Of a stretch of DNA of 64,000 nt, positions 12,601 to 24,700 are shown piece by piece (position 1 is the first letter of the stretch; every line of letters begins with the position of its first letter). Position numbers and translations under genes: made by a program. The notes under the pieces are model-generated. The model did no database searches, was not told the DNA's origin, and saw only the letters and a program-made list of their open reading frames with translations. Source of the DNA: Euonymus europaeus (Eukaryota > Streptophyta > Magnoliopsida > Celastrales > Celastraceae); the NCBI GenBank assembly GCA_963580455.1, contig OY756958.1, positions 3,608,501 to 3,672,500 of the forward strand. Direction: 5' to 3'.

Positions 12601-13810
12601 CAAGCTTACAATTGTGCCCTTCATGTATAAATTCCATAGTGAGCTCTCGAAAGTTCCAGTGCACTGTATCAATGCCCCGGAGCCACTGCATGCCCAGAAT
12701 CATGTCACAACCGCCCAATGGTAATACTAAAAAATCAGCACAGAAAGGGAGTTTTTGCATACTAAAGACAACACCACACAATTTGCCTTGACTAGACAAC
12801 ATATCACCATTTGCCAATTTAATGGGAAGAACACCACAAGGATTACACCACAAATGAGAGTCGCGAGCCACCGCTGGGTCAATGAAATTATGAGTAGACC
12901 CCGTATCAATCAACACTACAAACTGGCGATGCCCAAGCCGCCCAATCACTCGCATGGTGCGAGGAGCTAAAGACCCAGTTAAAGCATGTAGAGAAATTTC
13001 TGGAGTGGTAGAAGAAGAAGAAGACCCAACTGACAGTTCAGAATTTATATGATTTTCCTCCAGCGATTCGCTCAAAGGCCCGGAGAGCTGCAAGTCACTG
13101 CTTATCGTTGACAAAGACTCATCTTGGACTTCGATATAAAATAGCTTTGGGTTCGGACATTGATGAGAAGGCGACCATTTAGCATCACAACTGTAACACA
13201 ACCCTTTCCGTTTCTTCTCTTGCATTTGTTGATCAGTAATGCGGTGGACCTGAGGACCTCGGGAAGGAAAAGTGGGCTTTTGGGATTGTGGGTTGGTGGG
13301 TTGAGTAAGGGAAGATGTAGTAGCAAGAGTAGGAGTAGGACTCATACCGTAACCAGGATAAGGCAGGGATAAGATATTTGGAGGAGCAGGAAGGGCCGGT
13401 GGGGAGAACTGTGGATTCAAGGTGGGAGTAGGCTCATATTGTTGGTGGTGAGGTGTGGTTCCCAGATAGGGGTGGCGTGGTTGGCGTCGGGTAACTGAGA
13501 GTGTTTCTTCCTGCATTTTTGCAAGTGCTTGGGCCGTCAAAATAGTTTGAGGCATCAACATCTTCACGGGTAGGCGGATTTCCTCCTTGAGGCCACCAAG
13601 GAAACAACTTAACTTATGGGCAGCTGTAAGGCCTTGGATGCGAACCACAAGATCTTCAAATCGCACCCGATAGTCCTCCACTGTGCCGGTCTGTCGCAGC
13701 CGCATAAGTTCCTCCATAGGGTCCTCAAAAGGTCCCGGACCGAACCTAGTTTGTAGGGCCGCAATAAAGTCAGGCCAAGGAGCATGGGGGGAGGTAGTTC
13801 TGAAATTCAC
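9632..13810 (-). CDS. Chromovirus gag C-terminus and pol polyprotein
   Basis: A 1392-codon open frame. In order: the rest of the capsid region; a CX2C zinc knuckle (CYSCDAKWSPSHQC); aspartic protease (VVLIDTGSTHNFID); reverse transcriptase (CVDYRALNKATIKDRF, FFDDILVYS); RNase H (ECDASGSGVGAVLLQ, RTDHYSLKFLLEQ); integrase with HHCC zinc finger (HPGYDKTI ... CEVCQTTK) and catalytic D,D,E residues (DISLDFVEG, TDRDTIFTS, YHPQSDGQTEAVNKALEQY); and a C-terminal chromodomain (LIRKGDHPAAELLIKWQGQ). No internal stop is present across pol, consistent with a recent insertion. The first ATG of this frame is within gag, so the true start is in the other frame at 14168. Confidence 0.92.
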   Translation of the reverse strand: MNFRTTSPHAPWPDFIAALQTRFGPGPFEDPMEELMRLRQTGTVEDYRVRFEDLVVRIQGLTAAHKLSCFLGGLKEEIRLPVKMLMPQTILTAQALAKMQEETLSVTRRQPRHPYLGTTPHHQQYEPTPTLNPQFSPPALPAPPNILSLPYPGYGMSPTPTLATTSSLTQPTNPQSQKPTFPSRGPQVHRITDQQMQEKKRKGLCYSCDAKWSPSHQCPNPKLFYIEVQDESLSTISSDLQLSGPLSESLEENHINSELSVGSSSSSTTPEISLHALTGSLAPRTMRVIGRLGHRQFVVLIDTGSTHNFIDPAVARDSHLWCNPCGVLPIKLANGDMLSSQGKLCGVVFSMQKLPFCADFLVLPLGGCDMILGMQWLRGIDTVHWNFRELTMEFIHEGHNCKLVGLQPASPALVSLTGSNHLQGLDRHGVLVQYLEATSPLIPQSQDPEITALLAKYAVVFAAPEGLPPSRTHDHRIILQEGTPPVNVRPYRYPHYQKAEIEKIVHDLLHSGVIRNSVSPFSSPVLLVRKADGTWRMCVDYRALNKATIKDRFLMPLIDELLDELHGATIFSKLDLRSGYHQIRVVEEDISKTAFRTHEGHYEFLVMPFGLTNAPSTFQSLMNNIFKGFLRKFVLVFFDDILVYSRSKEEHLIHLSQVLELLQCHQLFAKSSKCSFGVPEVSYLGHIIDSHGVRTDPAKTEAMDKWPVPRSVKALRGFLGLTGYYRKFIKNYGTIVAPLYQLLMKDAFEWSPTAEAAFTALKMAAVTAPVLALPNFTQPFIIECDASGSGVGAVLLQNNKPISYFSATLKGRALNLSTYEKELYALVSSIKRWRAYLLGHTFTVRTDHYSLKFLLEQQIGTPSQQKWLSKLFGYDFSVEYKQGKENIVADALSRQQEDSTRAGPHLCAITIPTLNLCADIKLSYAGDPWVQQLISQLTADPSACPKFSLRNDILFYKNRMVVGDQADVRAKILQYAHSSSLAGHPGYDKTIHKARKEFFWPGLKTAVKEFIKQCEVCQTTKYINAQQYGLLQPLPIPSKLWADISLDFVEGLPVSSGKSVVLVVVDRLSKYAHFLALSHPYTAASVAQVFLDNIFRLHGIPESMVTDRDTIFTSAFWTKFFALQGTRLNFSTSYHPQSDGQTEAVNKALEQYLRCFVGTQPKAWLKWLPLAEYCYNTSMHASTKLTPFEVVYGRPPPRLCDYIPGTTSIETVDSYLRSREEIMSILHTNLTKSRNSMKRFADKKRTPLSFEVGDLVYLKLQPYRQVTVAQRQNLKLAARYYGPFAVLKKIGSVAYHLDLPSSSQIHPVFHVSQLKRHLGKTPLLSATLPPINSEGQPLPLPEVVLDRRLIRKGDHPAAELLIKWQGQDAAEATWMPYTHLVDQYPDLVGKVF

Positions 13811-14168
13811 GGTACCAAACCGCTGCGCGACCTTCTAGATGATAGGAAGCAATCAGAACATACTGGGTCGTTGGTGTTTGATAATATGAAAAATACTGGT
13901 TAGCGCGTTGTAACCATGCCACTGGATCATCGCCAGAGAACTTCGGAAAATCCAACCTCGGATTACGGTTCTGCCAGGTGCCTTGGTCAGCAAGATCCCT
14001 CCCACGCTCAAGAACGGGAGCCGCGGCCGGAGGAGGAGCCTGGTCAAGACGGTCCAGACGAGCAGTCATAGTCTGGAACTGGGAATCAAAACGAGCAGTG
14101 AGGGCAGCAAGGGCTTCCACCAGGGTGGAGGAAGAATCGGCGTCACCCATAGCACGGGTCTTCACCAT
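13770..14168 (-). CDS. Chromovirus gag N-terminal part, frameshifted
   Basis: Start chosen at the ATG giving MVKTRAMGDADSSSTLVEAL, the first ATG downstream of the primer binding site. A coiled-coil-like N-terminus (LTARFDSQFQTMTARLDRLD), an Ala/Pro linker and the capsid block LDFPKFSGDDPVAWLQRANQYF follow. The frame ends at 13770 after reading into an alternative frame; the capsid continues in the frame of the pol ORF. The shift maps to a run of six G on the plus strand at 13786-13791. Most chromoviruses use one continuous gag-pol frame, so this is probably a one-base indel. Confidence 0.85.
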   Translation of the reverse strand: MVKTRAMGDADSSSTLVEALAALTARFDSQFQTMTARLDRLDQAPPPAAAPVLERGRDLADQGTWQNRNPRLDFPKFSGDDPVAWLQRANQYFSYYQTPTTQYVLIASYHLEGRAAVWYREFQNYLPPCSLA

Positions 14169-14183
14169 GAGAGATGGGTGTCC

Positions 14184-14195
14184 CTCCGATACCAA
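14184..14195 (-). other. Primer binding site of the chromovirus
   Basis: The minus strand reads TTGGTATCGGAG two bases inside the 5' LTR, matching the usual initiator Met tRNA site TGGTATCAGAGC at most positions. Confidence 0.8.
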
Positions 14196-14197
14196 TT

Positions 14198-14555
14198 TGT
14201 TACACACCTCAGTATAACAACTCCAACACCAAGTCGCAACAGAGGACAAGGAAACAAATAAGCGAACAGCTGAAAGATGCTTCTTTTATATAGGAGGACT
14301 GATACAATATTACAGTGAAGGTTCGGCTGATATGGCCAAAATACAGACAAAGAAGATATGGCCAGCTTCGAGAGTGGCGGATCTCCAATGAACTTACAAG
14401 TTCCAAAATTCAACAACAACCCTAAAATTTACCACACCATCCAAAATAAGACAGCACTAGAGAAATCTTAACCATCCAAAATCTAGTCCATCTAACGGAT
14501 AATACAAAAAATGGACCATAAATGAAACGGCACCGCATTGAGAGAGATTGTGACA
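14198..14555 (-). repeat. 5' LTR of the chromovirus
   Basis: 358 bp, same ends as the copy at 9262-9619 with three substitutions. It is followed at 14556-14560 by the CATGG target duplication. Confidence 0.95.
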
Positions 14556-14783
14556 CATGGTAAGCGGCACCCTGTTGTTCTCAACTCTCAAAACTGGACG
14601 ATGTATAAGTACCTCCATTTTTCGACCCATAACTTCCAATCTCCGTAACAGGGCAGCTAAAGCATGTTGGTGCTCCACAGCTCGTTGATCATTCAACAAG
14701 CGCTCTTCATCGAGTTGCCTCTGGATGTAAACCACAGTCTCTTCCAAAGTTCCTAATATCTCATTTAGAGATTTGGACGCCAT
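14556..14783 (-). pseudogene. Older Ty3-type gag, upstream half
   Basis: The minus strand opens with MASKSLNEILGTLEETVVYI and continues through a charged coiled coil (RQLDEERLLNDQRAVEHQH ... RRLEVMGRKMEVLI) up to the chromovirus insertion site, then resumes at 9261. A tRNA-iMet-like primer binding site (TTGGTATCGAAGCC) lies just upstream at about 14799-14812, as expected for a retrotransposon leader. The frame is not maintained on the other side, where a stop occurs, so the older element is dead. Confidence 0.65.
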
Positions 14784-14816
14784 TGAGATCGAGTTCGGCT
14801 TCGATACCAATTTTTA

Positions 14817-15250
14817 TGAGCAAACTTACAAAAAGTAAGAAAAACTGAATAACTTTGAGTTTTAAAACAAGCAGTAACTGGAGTAATCAGTTTTCTTGCC
14901 AAAACAGAATAAATGGTTAAACAAGTAGTCAAATGGGAGACAAATCCCTTTGTTCTTGAATAAACCCTAGAGAAAACAGAGAGAAAAATCCCTTATTAAT
15001 ATCCAATATTTTTCATAAAACCCAAAATGATGGAGCATGTCCTCCTATAGTGGACGTGCTCAATGCCAGCCAACTAACTTACAAGACTAAGTCCACATAA
15101 TTGTGCCCAATTAAGCGCAAAAAATATTTTAAAAAGTGAACATAACAAGTTCTTTTCATAGTGGTGGGAATGAAAACGCCGACGTGTCTAGTTGTTAACG
15201 TAGACTTGCTCGTGCAATTAACCGAAGGTATGGCATGGAAATACCCAATA
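14817..15250 (-). repeat. Possible LTR of the older interrupted retrotransposon
   Basis: The sequence directly outside the older primer binding site starts TGAGC in plus orientation, where the 5' LTR of a minus-strand element should lie. No second copy was found near 6-7 kb and the outer boundary cannot be fixed, so this rests on position alone. Confidence 0.35.
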
Positions 15251-18200
15251 GTTTTTCTACACGTGTCCTAAATGGACTCCTAGTTTAAAGAGTGTGTTTA
15301 GGCTCGGCACCCACCCCCACCCGATAATTTGAGGTGCGGGTCTAATCATTTTGGGTCGAACCTCAAACCTGAGGCAGAATTTTGGCCCAAGCTCAATCTG
15401 ACTTGAATCTGATGAACTCAAGCTAATAGACTCAGGACCCAAGCCGAGTCTCGAGCTTCAGTCTTGATATTTAGGCCTGAGCCTATAACTATTTTTAAAA
15501 TAAACTGCTCAAAGGATATTAAGTTCAGGAAGTCATCAGCTTTTGCTAATCTCTTAAAAAGTGAATTGGCTTAGTTTATTTCTCACATCTGCCAATTTTG
15601 TTTCATTTGTGGTGGTAGATAAATATCATGCAGAAAGGTCCTATGTGCACTGACAATGTAGTGGGCTGTTGATGCCAAAGATGGACAATTGAAAATGCTC
15701 GTATATGTTAGGATAATAGATGGTTGAATCATAAAATACTCAGGGAGATTTGCATGGTTCAGCTTTGAAGGTCTACATCCATCGTGTCAAAAAAGGAGAC
15801 ATTCTTATTCATCAATTCTATGATACAATGTCGTGATAGGAAGTAAAGTCCGAACCCCCCTTTCCTACTGTCAACCTTTTTTTTATATTTACCCGGAGCA
15901 GTTGGTTGACAGTAGTTTAAGGTAGTTACATAAAATTCAAGTAACTTTAATTTAAGGGGAAGTAACTGCATGAAATAACTGTTCGTATCAACTGCTGTGT
16001 ATAAAGTGTTGATGCCAATGACGTGGTGTCTTCGACTTCTATCCTTCGTCCATCTTATGTGTTGCCAATTTAGTGGATTTTCCATAAAATGTATAAGTAA
16101 TACAGTCCCGTCCATGTGGACTTAAGTTTTGGGCCTTATTCAATGTTTGGACTTATTGACCTTGTCTCGTGTAGGCTTAAGTTTTGGTCTTATCCATTTT
16201 GTGAGGGGGGCCTAGTGCTTGGAAGTTGTGTAGCCTTGAAAAGCCACATCACTGAGCATAACATTTGAAATTGCCACATCACTTGCGTAATTGTTAGGAA
16301 CTTAGGAAGATATTAATTGTTACAATGTTTCCTCTCTAAAATGACATTTGGAGGGAAGAGAAAGGAAAATTAAGTTATTTATAAGTGAAATATTTATTTT
16401 GCTCTTTTATATAATACTTTAACTTAAAAATAAGTACAAATTACTAAATTAAATTATTTTTTTCCATTATCTTCTCTTATGATGACTATCCAAATAAGGG
16501 AATAAAAAAATATAGGAAAATTCACCAATAAGTCCTTAAATGAAAACATGTATTCTAACTTTTCAATACTTCAGTATATTCTACCTTCCATTCTCTTCCT
16601 TCTCTTTACTTTCCTCCCCTTAAACACACCCCTATGGAGGTTGAAAATGTCGCGTTGTTGTGTTTGGTTTCTGTTTTTTAAAATTAAAATCGGGTTGAAA
16701 TTCATTTGGAAGTTTATTTCTAAAAATTATTTTGAAACACAAACTTGTTTTGAATTTTTGAGAGTGAATTTGGGTGAATTTCAAAATAATATATACACAC
16801 ATATAAAATACATCATCATCACTAAAATACTAAAGAGCATCAGAATGCAGCCCTCTTGTGGCGAGTACCCGGCTTCTCCCCGAGACTTGCACGACTGGTC
16901 CTTCCCTGACTGTTTTCCTGACCGTTTATCCCCCTTCTCCACATCAATCCTGGGCGTTCCTTCAGGTAATTACCGATTTTTATATTGTGGTCTTTTGAGG
17001 TCGGACTATGTCTAGCTCATCTCAGCCAACTTTGGATCGAGCTCATGAACCCTTCATTGTCATCCTACAAGATTTTGTCATTCCTGTTGAAGCTTTGACT
17101 TATACGCCTTTATGTATGATTGATTAGGAATGATGTAACCCCTCATACAAGCTACGCTTAATTTCTTCATCAACGCATCTTCAGGTAATTTGCGGTTCTT
17201 CATTGGAGTTTTATCCGGTTGGTCAGCCGCCATTCATGCAGTCTTGATCCCTGTGTTCGTGTGTATGGGAATTCAATTTATCTAAGAGGTATAGTCGATT
17301 ATGTATTTAAGCTTCATATATGCATGTACGTTTCAGCATAAATATATAACCTAGAGTGCCTTTTATAGGGTCTTTGTTGTTTGAGACCTTGAGATTTCCC
17401 TACAATCCTTAATTGAGCATTGTGTATTATATGTTTACATGATAGTTTTGCTGTGAAAGTAGTGGATAATATTAAATCATTCATAATAGTTCTACTATGA
17501 CAAGACTGTTCGACTTTTTGTTGTTGGTATTTGCCTAGCATATTATGTTCTCGAAAATTATGTAGATTTTTCCAGCTATTTGAAGGAAATTCTAGACAAG
17601 TGAAAGCCTTTTGAATTATGAAATTTGGGTCTCAAAGACTCGAACACCATACGAAACCCTCTTTCATGGAAAATCTTTGCTACAATCTCACAAACACAAA
17701 CTCAAACTCGTAAGCAACTATAGAATACAGGATCCAATATGCTAAAATCAAGCAAACAAGAGAAACAATTAGAATCACCAGCTGAAAATGCAGTTCATAA
17801 CCTTGGGACAAGAAAAAGGGTGTGGAACATGTAATCTTTCTTTTGTGCTTTACAACAAATTTTTATACATGTTCATACTCCCCTATTCTGTTTTAAATCC
17901 TACATGTTCTAGCATTGTTCAGTCCTTTTTAATTTTGCAGCGGGTCATGCTATATGAAGATATAACTTTCAATGCCAGCAACAACCTCATCTATTTTCAA
18001 TTAGGTAACATCCTCCTCAATGATGCACACATTTTACACAGTTCTCCTTTATCTTATTCGTTACTATCCTACACCTTTTGTTTTCCAAATTCTTTATATC
18101 ACGCTACTGAGGGTCTCGTTTCAAAAAATATGTCGGCTGGGGGTTTATCAGTAGGATCAATTCTAACAAGTCACACACTTACAATCCGGAAACTAAAAAC

Positions 18201-18716
18201 ATAATATGCATAAAAAAGAAACCAAGTTTCCGCAACTTATAAAGTTTGATTACAAAATTTTGTACAGTGGAGCCCTTTTGGCTGTTTGCATTTCATCATT
18301 ATTGCAAAATTAATGAGCATTCAGGAAGTGAACCTAAATCAGCATATATCAAAATAAAAGGAATTCAATCATTTGTCTCTCGGCTCCAACTATATATAAA
18401 AAAATCAACAAACTTACAAGGCTCCAATAAAATCTGGAAAATGCCTCGAACATCCTAAAACAGTTAATTTTCCTGCAACAGAACAGCACACAGACGAGCA
18501 TCCATTGCCTCTCACATTACATAAATTACAACTTCTATCACTATATGAGAGACGAAAAGGTCAATGGGTATCGAACATTGCCCCCCACATGCGATGTTCA
18601 TAACTTCAGTAATAGAACCACTATTACCAGGGGGGATTTATGAACTTAGTGCCAAAGAATATGGTATTGAAGGGGGAACACAGGAGAAAAGAAATTGTTT
18701 TGGAGAAGATTGGACC
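15251..18716. other. Long intergenic region, no supported gene
   Basis: About 3.5 kb of AT-rich DNA downstream of CLC-d. A GC-richer patch at 16843-16980 is open on plus for about 55 codons (MQPSCGEYPASPRDLHDW onward), but its product is unrecognised and it ends in non-coding sequence. The last few hundred bases before 18717 are probably the CLC-d 3' untranslated region. No repeat boundaries were found. Confidence 0.4.
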
Positions 18717-21700
18717 TCAGTATCTGCCAGAAGCGTGATCTTGGACTAGAAGACCATTGAGAAGTGGAGACTCATAATCCGTATTCCTCGAGAACAATCT
18801 TCTGTCACGATGATGTGTAGGTCTGCCATAAGGAAATGAAAAAAAAGTTGAAAGCAGATTAATCCACTAGTAACATTGTAGGCAACAAAAATGGAAGTAA
18901 GAAAAGTATGGACTGGTACAATTGTAAAACAAGGTCACTTTTACAAGGTCACAGGTTCAAGTCATAAAACAATATTTCATGCAAATGATGATAAGGAGGA
19001 CCGTTTTATGTTTCATTATCAACCTGATTTGGTCAGGCCACATACTGGTGATTGGTGATTGGCCCTTAATAACAGCGAGGAAGACAACATGGAGAATTTA
19101 TGTCGTCCTGCCTATGGCCATGCCAAAAGTTCCACAAGAACCAAGGATAGTTAATCCAACTAGAGAATGCATAAATGTTTTTTTTGGTACTTTCATTCCC
19201 AAAGAGATTTTCTGAGTACGAACATAGAAAAGGACATTAGCCCCATATGCCAAAAAACCTTGTGCATGCTAAAGCAGCTACATTCAACTATGCCTCAAAT
19301 ACTTCCGTAACCGTACAATCAAAAATATTATTCTGAAACTCCACAATTTTCAAATCTTACAAGCAAACAAAAAAAAAAGCACCTACTTCTATGGAGAAAA
19401 AGACTGTTGCTTTTTGTTATTTTGTTATTTCGTTATTTTTTCCAAGGTCAAGTCACATTGGAAAAATCTTAGTGAGCAAACCATGGATACTAATGATATC
19501 CCAGAGCAACTAGTAGTATTAATTAAAGCATCCAAAGTATAACAGATGGGTTCGACATTGCCTGCTTTTGCTTATTGCTTTTATCCTTACCTTGTTATCC
19601 TAAAGAAATAAATGAAAGTAGGCAACAGTAAGCAATGCCAACTCTAATCTTAGTACTTAGCAACAGCAATATGCCCCCATAAGCCTAAAAGCTATCAAAA
19701 AACTCCAGCAGTTTTCTGTCACATAACTCTCATAAAGGTGACCATTTCCGTTAAAAGAAAATAAATGAGGGCGATCCCCATTTTCTTAAGCAGATTTTAC
19801 CTAAATAATCAGATCGTTAACTCTAAAGTGATCAATGCTTTAAAATAGCTGTCCCTTGACGAAATTTAGATCATTCCGACACTTGAATATTATATTTGCA
19901 TGATTGACTTAACACGAGGAAAGCATCATAGAGACCTTACACTAGTTGTTTGGAGCTCTACCGTACTTGCATCTTCATTATCCTGCAATACAGAGCACCA
20001 AATTTAAATCATAGCGCAGTCCAATGACAGAGAAAGGCGAATGCTGAAGATGTTAAAATACCTCAATTAGTAAATCCTTTCTGGTAATCAAACCTATCAT
20101 TCGAGAAGGACGAGGAACCACAAATATATGCCTAAGTCCTAACTGGCGAAAAAGATTATAAACCTGTAGCACCAGCAAATCCAGCAGTTATACATAAATC
20201 AGAAATACAAGATATACTTAAAGCAGACAACTCAATGTAGGAGGTCACCTTTGTTAAAGACATATCTTCAGGAACAATGTATGGAGAAGGATTCAAAAAT
20301 GGTGCAAGATCAATGTACATTTCCATGTCGTCTCCGCTTAAATGTATATCATCTATAGAAATTCCCTTGCTGGAAGCAGGTTTCACAAATTCGCTGAAAG
20401 TGTGCCTGGCGAGGAAAGTATTTTCAAGATAACTGAAGAAAAAACCAGTGAAAAATCACAACTGAAAACTAATGGTTAGCCTCATCTATGCACCTGATTG
20501 ACCCAGATCCATTACGATCACAGGGTAAAGGACTATGCTGGAAATCAACTTTTCTCTGAAGAAGTGCCAGTAAATGACTGCATCATAAACTAACACATGC
20601 TTCAGCTTCTGAAACATATAAATAAGTACGTTAACAATGATGGCATTGTATTTTTTACCTACGAAGCACAAGTCCAATGACAAGTGTTTCTCCACTCCTT
20701 GTGTGATCAATAACCTAAGGAGACACAAAACATTAACCATGATATGTAGAAAATTATAAATCCTATACATTGAAGAGAAATCACGATTTAAGCGGAAACA
20801 TAAGAGCTTACAGGGAAGCCATTGTGTCCATTGCTCCGCAAAAAAGGAACTACATCCGCCACCTTAACAACACGGGGGAAGGAGACAGCCTTCAATGGCA
20901 GCAGGGGAAAGTAACAAGGGAAAATATGGAATTAGAAGATGGATTGAGATATGAGTAAAAGAAGCAATAAAATTAGAAACTTCAGCTAGAAATATGGATA
21001 AAGCAAAAGGTAGAGAAATGGAGAATCCATGCATAGATCAGACATATCTGGAAACATAAGACAATAATTGCTTCACACAGACATGTTAATGAAATTTTTG
21101 GCTTTTGAAACAAAAGATGACAGTGAAAGGTTATTTCCTTATAGTATGAAAAGCAGCAATTAAAACAATAAAATGCTTTCATAATGCATTTAGAAGATGG
21201 ATAATTGCTTGCAGAAGAGTTTAACCACACTTTTCGAATCAGTAGGATGAGTCCTCAACTATTCGCTAATGATGCCGAAAGAACCTCACTGTTCATCATA
21301 CTGTTTTTATTAAAAGAAATTCTATCATGCTGTTTTCCTCTCTCTTTCACTATCAGTTGGACAAGGACGGTGTTCAATATGACTCCCATATCAGCAACAT
21401 ATTTAGTCTTAATGGTTTAAGCTACGACAGTAGTTGACATAACATTACGCACAAACTAGGTTGAATTTTGTGCCTGCTTTTGTAAAAGGTTCCTGAGGAG
21501 AGACCATGTTGACGTCAGAAACATGTGAACTTGCTGATAAGTCACTGTTAAAAGGCCCAATGAACTTTAAATCTTGGAAAACTTTGTGAAGGAACTTCCT
21601 AAACCTATAATGTACTCTATCAGAGTCGATTCCCTTTTTTAAAACAAAGATCACGTTATCGGCACATTTAACATAACCAATCCTTCTTCTTTATACCCAA

Positions 21701-24700
21701 AAGAAATGAAATAGGTAATAAAAAAATGCATCAAGTTGATGCAAAAAGATTCATAAGCACTGGGAAAAAATCACCTTCTGATTTCCACATGCTTCCCGTG
21801 CTGTCATTTTTCTCATCTGATACTTAGGTCTTGATTCCAGTAAAGGAATGCCCTTCAGTTGTGCCTGTTCCTCATATAGACCTTCATTAAAAGCATCACC
21901 AACAGCCTGCCAAAGACAGATTTCATTAATATAATCCTGTATTCATGGATAAATATGTAATATCATTCTGCAGCATACCTTTGATATAAGAAGAACAAGC
22001 ATGATTAGTGGCAAAAGCTTCAAGTTGTTTGTGATTTCAACCATTATAACACATAGGGACACTGTCATTCGCATTGAACCTCCAAGAAAAGAAGCAGCCC
22101 CCAATAGTGCATACCTAGAAGTTGACCAAAATTACACACAAAAAACGTTATTCCAAGTGACATATAATACCTATTGCTTCTCCAAGCGCATAGAGGTATA
22201 TGACACTACAAGTAAACAGGATCAATAAGGGAGTAAAAGGAGGAAGAGGAAGGAGACGCGACAGGGAAGCACTAACATCAACTAAAATAATGCTGTAACT
22301 AACCAATGTACATATGTGTGCGCCATAGCGCACAGAGAAAGGGAGAGGCAGAGAGAGAATTTCAGGTGTGCCAAAATCAGAAAAATAACTATTCTTGCTG
22401 TTTTTTGCAGAGAAAAATCAATGTTTGTAAAAGCAGGAAACCAAGTAACAGCATTTTGCTCTGACACAGAGCTAATCTCAGAAAATCTGTAAATTAGACA
22501 TTAAAGGTACATGTACAATGTAATTTATGAACTTGGGCACAAAACATCTCATAATCGGAAAAGTTCAAATTTTGTCTCATAACTTCTTTAAAACGCATAA
22601 ATCCGTTCAAACTCTTAAAGGAGGGTTAAACAAAAAAAAACCATATCCAAGTCAATGTTCATGCCTCATACCAATAAACACACGGTAGCTTAATACAAAG
22701 AAAGCAAGCCCTAAATATGATAAACCAAAAGCGGAACTTTTCAGGAGAAACCAGACTCACGTTCCCTCCTCAATGTTGAGCTTCTTGTAAAAATTAACAA
22801 CAAACATGCCCACAAGACGTCCATATGTTGATCCTATCATGATTCCTGGAACAAATTGACCAGCAGGAACTGCAGTACCAAATGTCATCACTGCTAAGGT
22901 ATAAAACATAACCTGAAAATTTGTAGCAGAAATAATGATTATGACTCTGCAGTAAAGGAGTTCTCTTAAATTAGCAAATAGCATAAGCTAAGTTAAAAGG
23001 AAATACCAAAAACGTTAACAAACTTTGGGCACTGAACTCGTGAATTGTTTTTGCACTGAACAAATTCCTTATGGCATCGTCCTGTGACAAAAACATTAGT
23101 ATTTTAAAGCCTAATATTGGCAAAAAATATGGGGGAAAATCACGGAAATGACAGAGTTCCAAAAAAAAAAACCTGAGTGTTGAAAAAAATTGTTGCAAGA
23201 TCATTGTATTCCTTGTCCTTACCACAGTAGAACTGTAGACAGCATAAAATCAATAAATCATATAAGTATGGCCTATATCAAAACCTAGATGTAATGCAAA
23301 TAAGGCATCACACACATTCCAAAGAGGAGAAATTACGTGGACAACAAAAATTTGTTTGGCATAAAGAGCTAAGCTAAGGAGCTCAGTAGTAAGAAATGCA
23401 ATATATTGATAAGTGCAAAGAGTAAGCATTGGGGGTTAGCTGCATATCATTCTTGACAGAAACTTGGGTGCTAGAGAAATGGGGAAAAAATATAAAAAGG
23501 AAATGGCAGCCATAAATTAGAGGGACTTAAGAATGTCCCAGAACCTGAGAGTTATTTATCTTGAGAGGCTTTTCTAAACTTCGATAAATAATTGGGTGTT
23601 AATTGTATTATTATATACTATGTAGCACGGATACAACACCACACAGACACTCAGATACATGATTTTTCAAAAAAGTAGGATGCAAATACATTGGGGACAC
23701 GATGAATAATTAATTATATATATAACTATTATACTTTAAAGCATAACATTTTTTAATTTTGAAGACAGCTGCTGAGATTATTTGACAAATCATGAAATAA
23801 AAACAATTACAATGATGTGTTGTTTGGTTGAATTAAATATGACTTGAGTTGTTAAAGTGGCTTCAAGTTTATATAAATTGCAGCACACAACTATTCTGTC
23901 AATACTAAAGAAGAGGATGAAGCCATAACACAAACGAAATAAGAGGATAAAGCCAAGAAAAATGCAAGTTAGAGTATCTGCATAACTTGATGCATAAAGG
24001 AAAGCATATCATACTTATAATAAGTGGGATATCTTAGATGGAAATTTAATTTAATGGGTTCATTAGATCAAATAAGGGAAAATGGATACAGATGACTCAT
24101 TACAGAAAATGGATCCAAATAAGGGAAAATTGATATCTTAGTCGAGTGAGTTCATCTGAGTGGTGAGGCATTTATATCTTACTAAATACAGAGATGGTGT
24201 GTGTGCATAGAGATGGTGCGTGTGTGAGAGAGAGAGAGAGTGTTAAATAAAGTGAGTATATAACCTGGAAATATGTGTGAGAGAGAGAGCGAGAGAGAGA
24301 GAGCGAGAGAGAGAGACGAGACTCGGTAACTCCACAGAGAGGTGCATTGCAGAGAGAGTCTACAGAGATCAACAAAATGAGGCGAAGCAGAGAGTTTATC
24401 GTAGCAAGAAATCTTGAACCAAGTCTCGATTGAAAGCAATTGCAGTGACGAAGCAGGATGTTGCGAAAGTCTAGGGCTACAATATATCTAAGCCCAGCAC
24501 AAAATCACTGTCGCATGTGCTTGCTTTGCTTCTCCTTGCCTTGCACTTCACCAGAAGTGTACGCTGGTCTGCGCTCGAAAATTTGATGCGGTGCAAGACG
24601 AAGCGATGCGCGACCCCTTAGCACCACATCACTGCGTCGCATAAGCACTAGCCTCTCTTGCTTTTGACAACACTGAGCACAGCAAATCAGTATGATCGAT

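Larger units (their letters stand above)
9262..14555 (-). mobile_element. Young Ty3 chromovirus LTR retrotransposon (5.3 kb)
   Basis: Complete element in minus orientation: two 358-bp LTRs starting TG and ending CA, an initiator-Met-tRNA-type primer binding site, gag, pol and a polypurine tract, flanked by the 5-bp duplication CATGG at 9257-9261 and 14556-14560. The LTRs differ at 3 of 358 positions by eye, so insertion is recent (roughly 0.3-0.6 million years if plant rates of 0.7-1.3e-8 per site per year apply). The integrase ends in a chromodomain, placing it among the chromoviruses; the short LTRs and total length suggest the Reina group, which is an inference. One frameshift separates gag from pol (see findings). 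Confidence 0.95.

Noticed and set aside
16548..17015. 155-codon plus frame
   Set aside because: The first two thirds are T-rich low-complexity sequence and the GC-richer end has no recognised family; not enough to call a gene.
18900..18975. Possible SINE in the last CLC-d intron (B box-like AGGTTCAAGTC)
   Set aside because: Only a partial B box, no A box, no tail or duplication.
24172..24439. Ser/Leu-repeat open frames on minus
   Set aside because: Artefacts of the GA microsatellites in a CLC-d intron.
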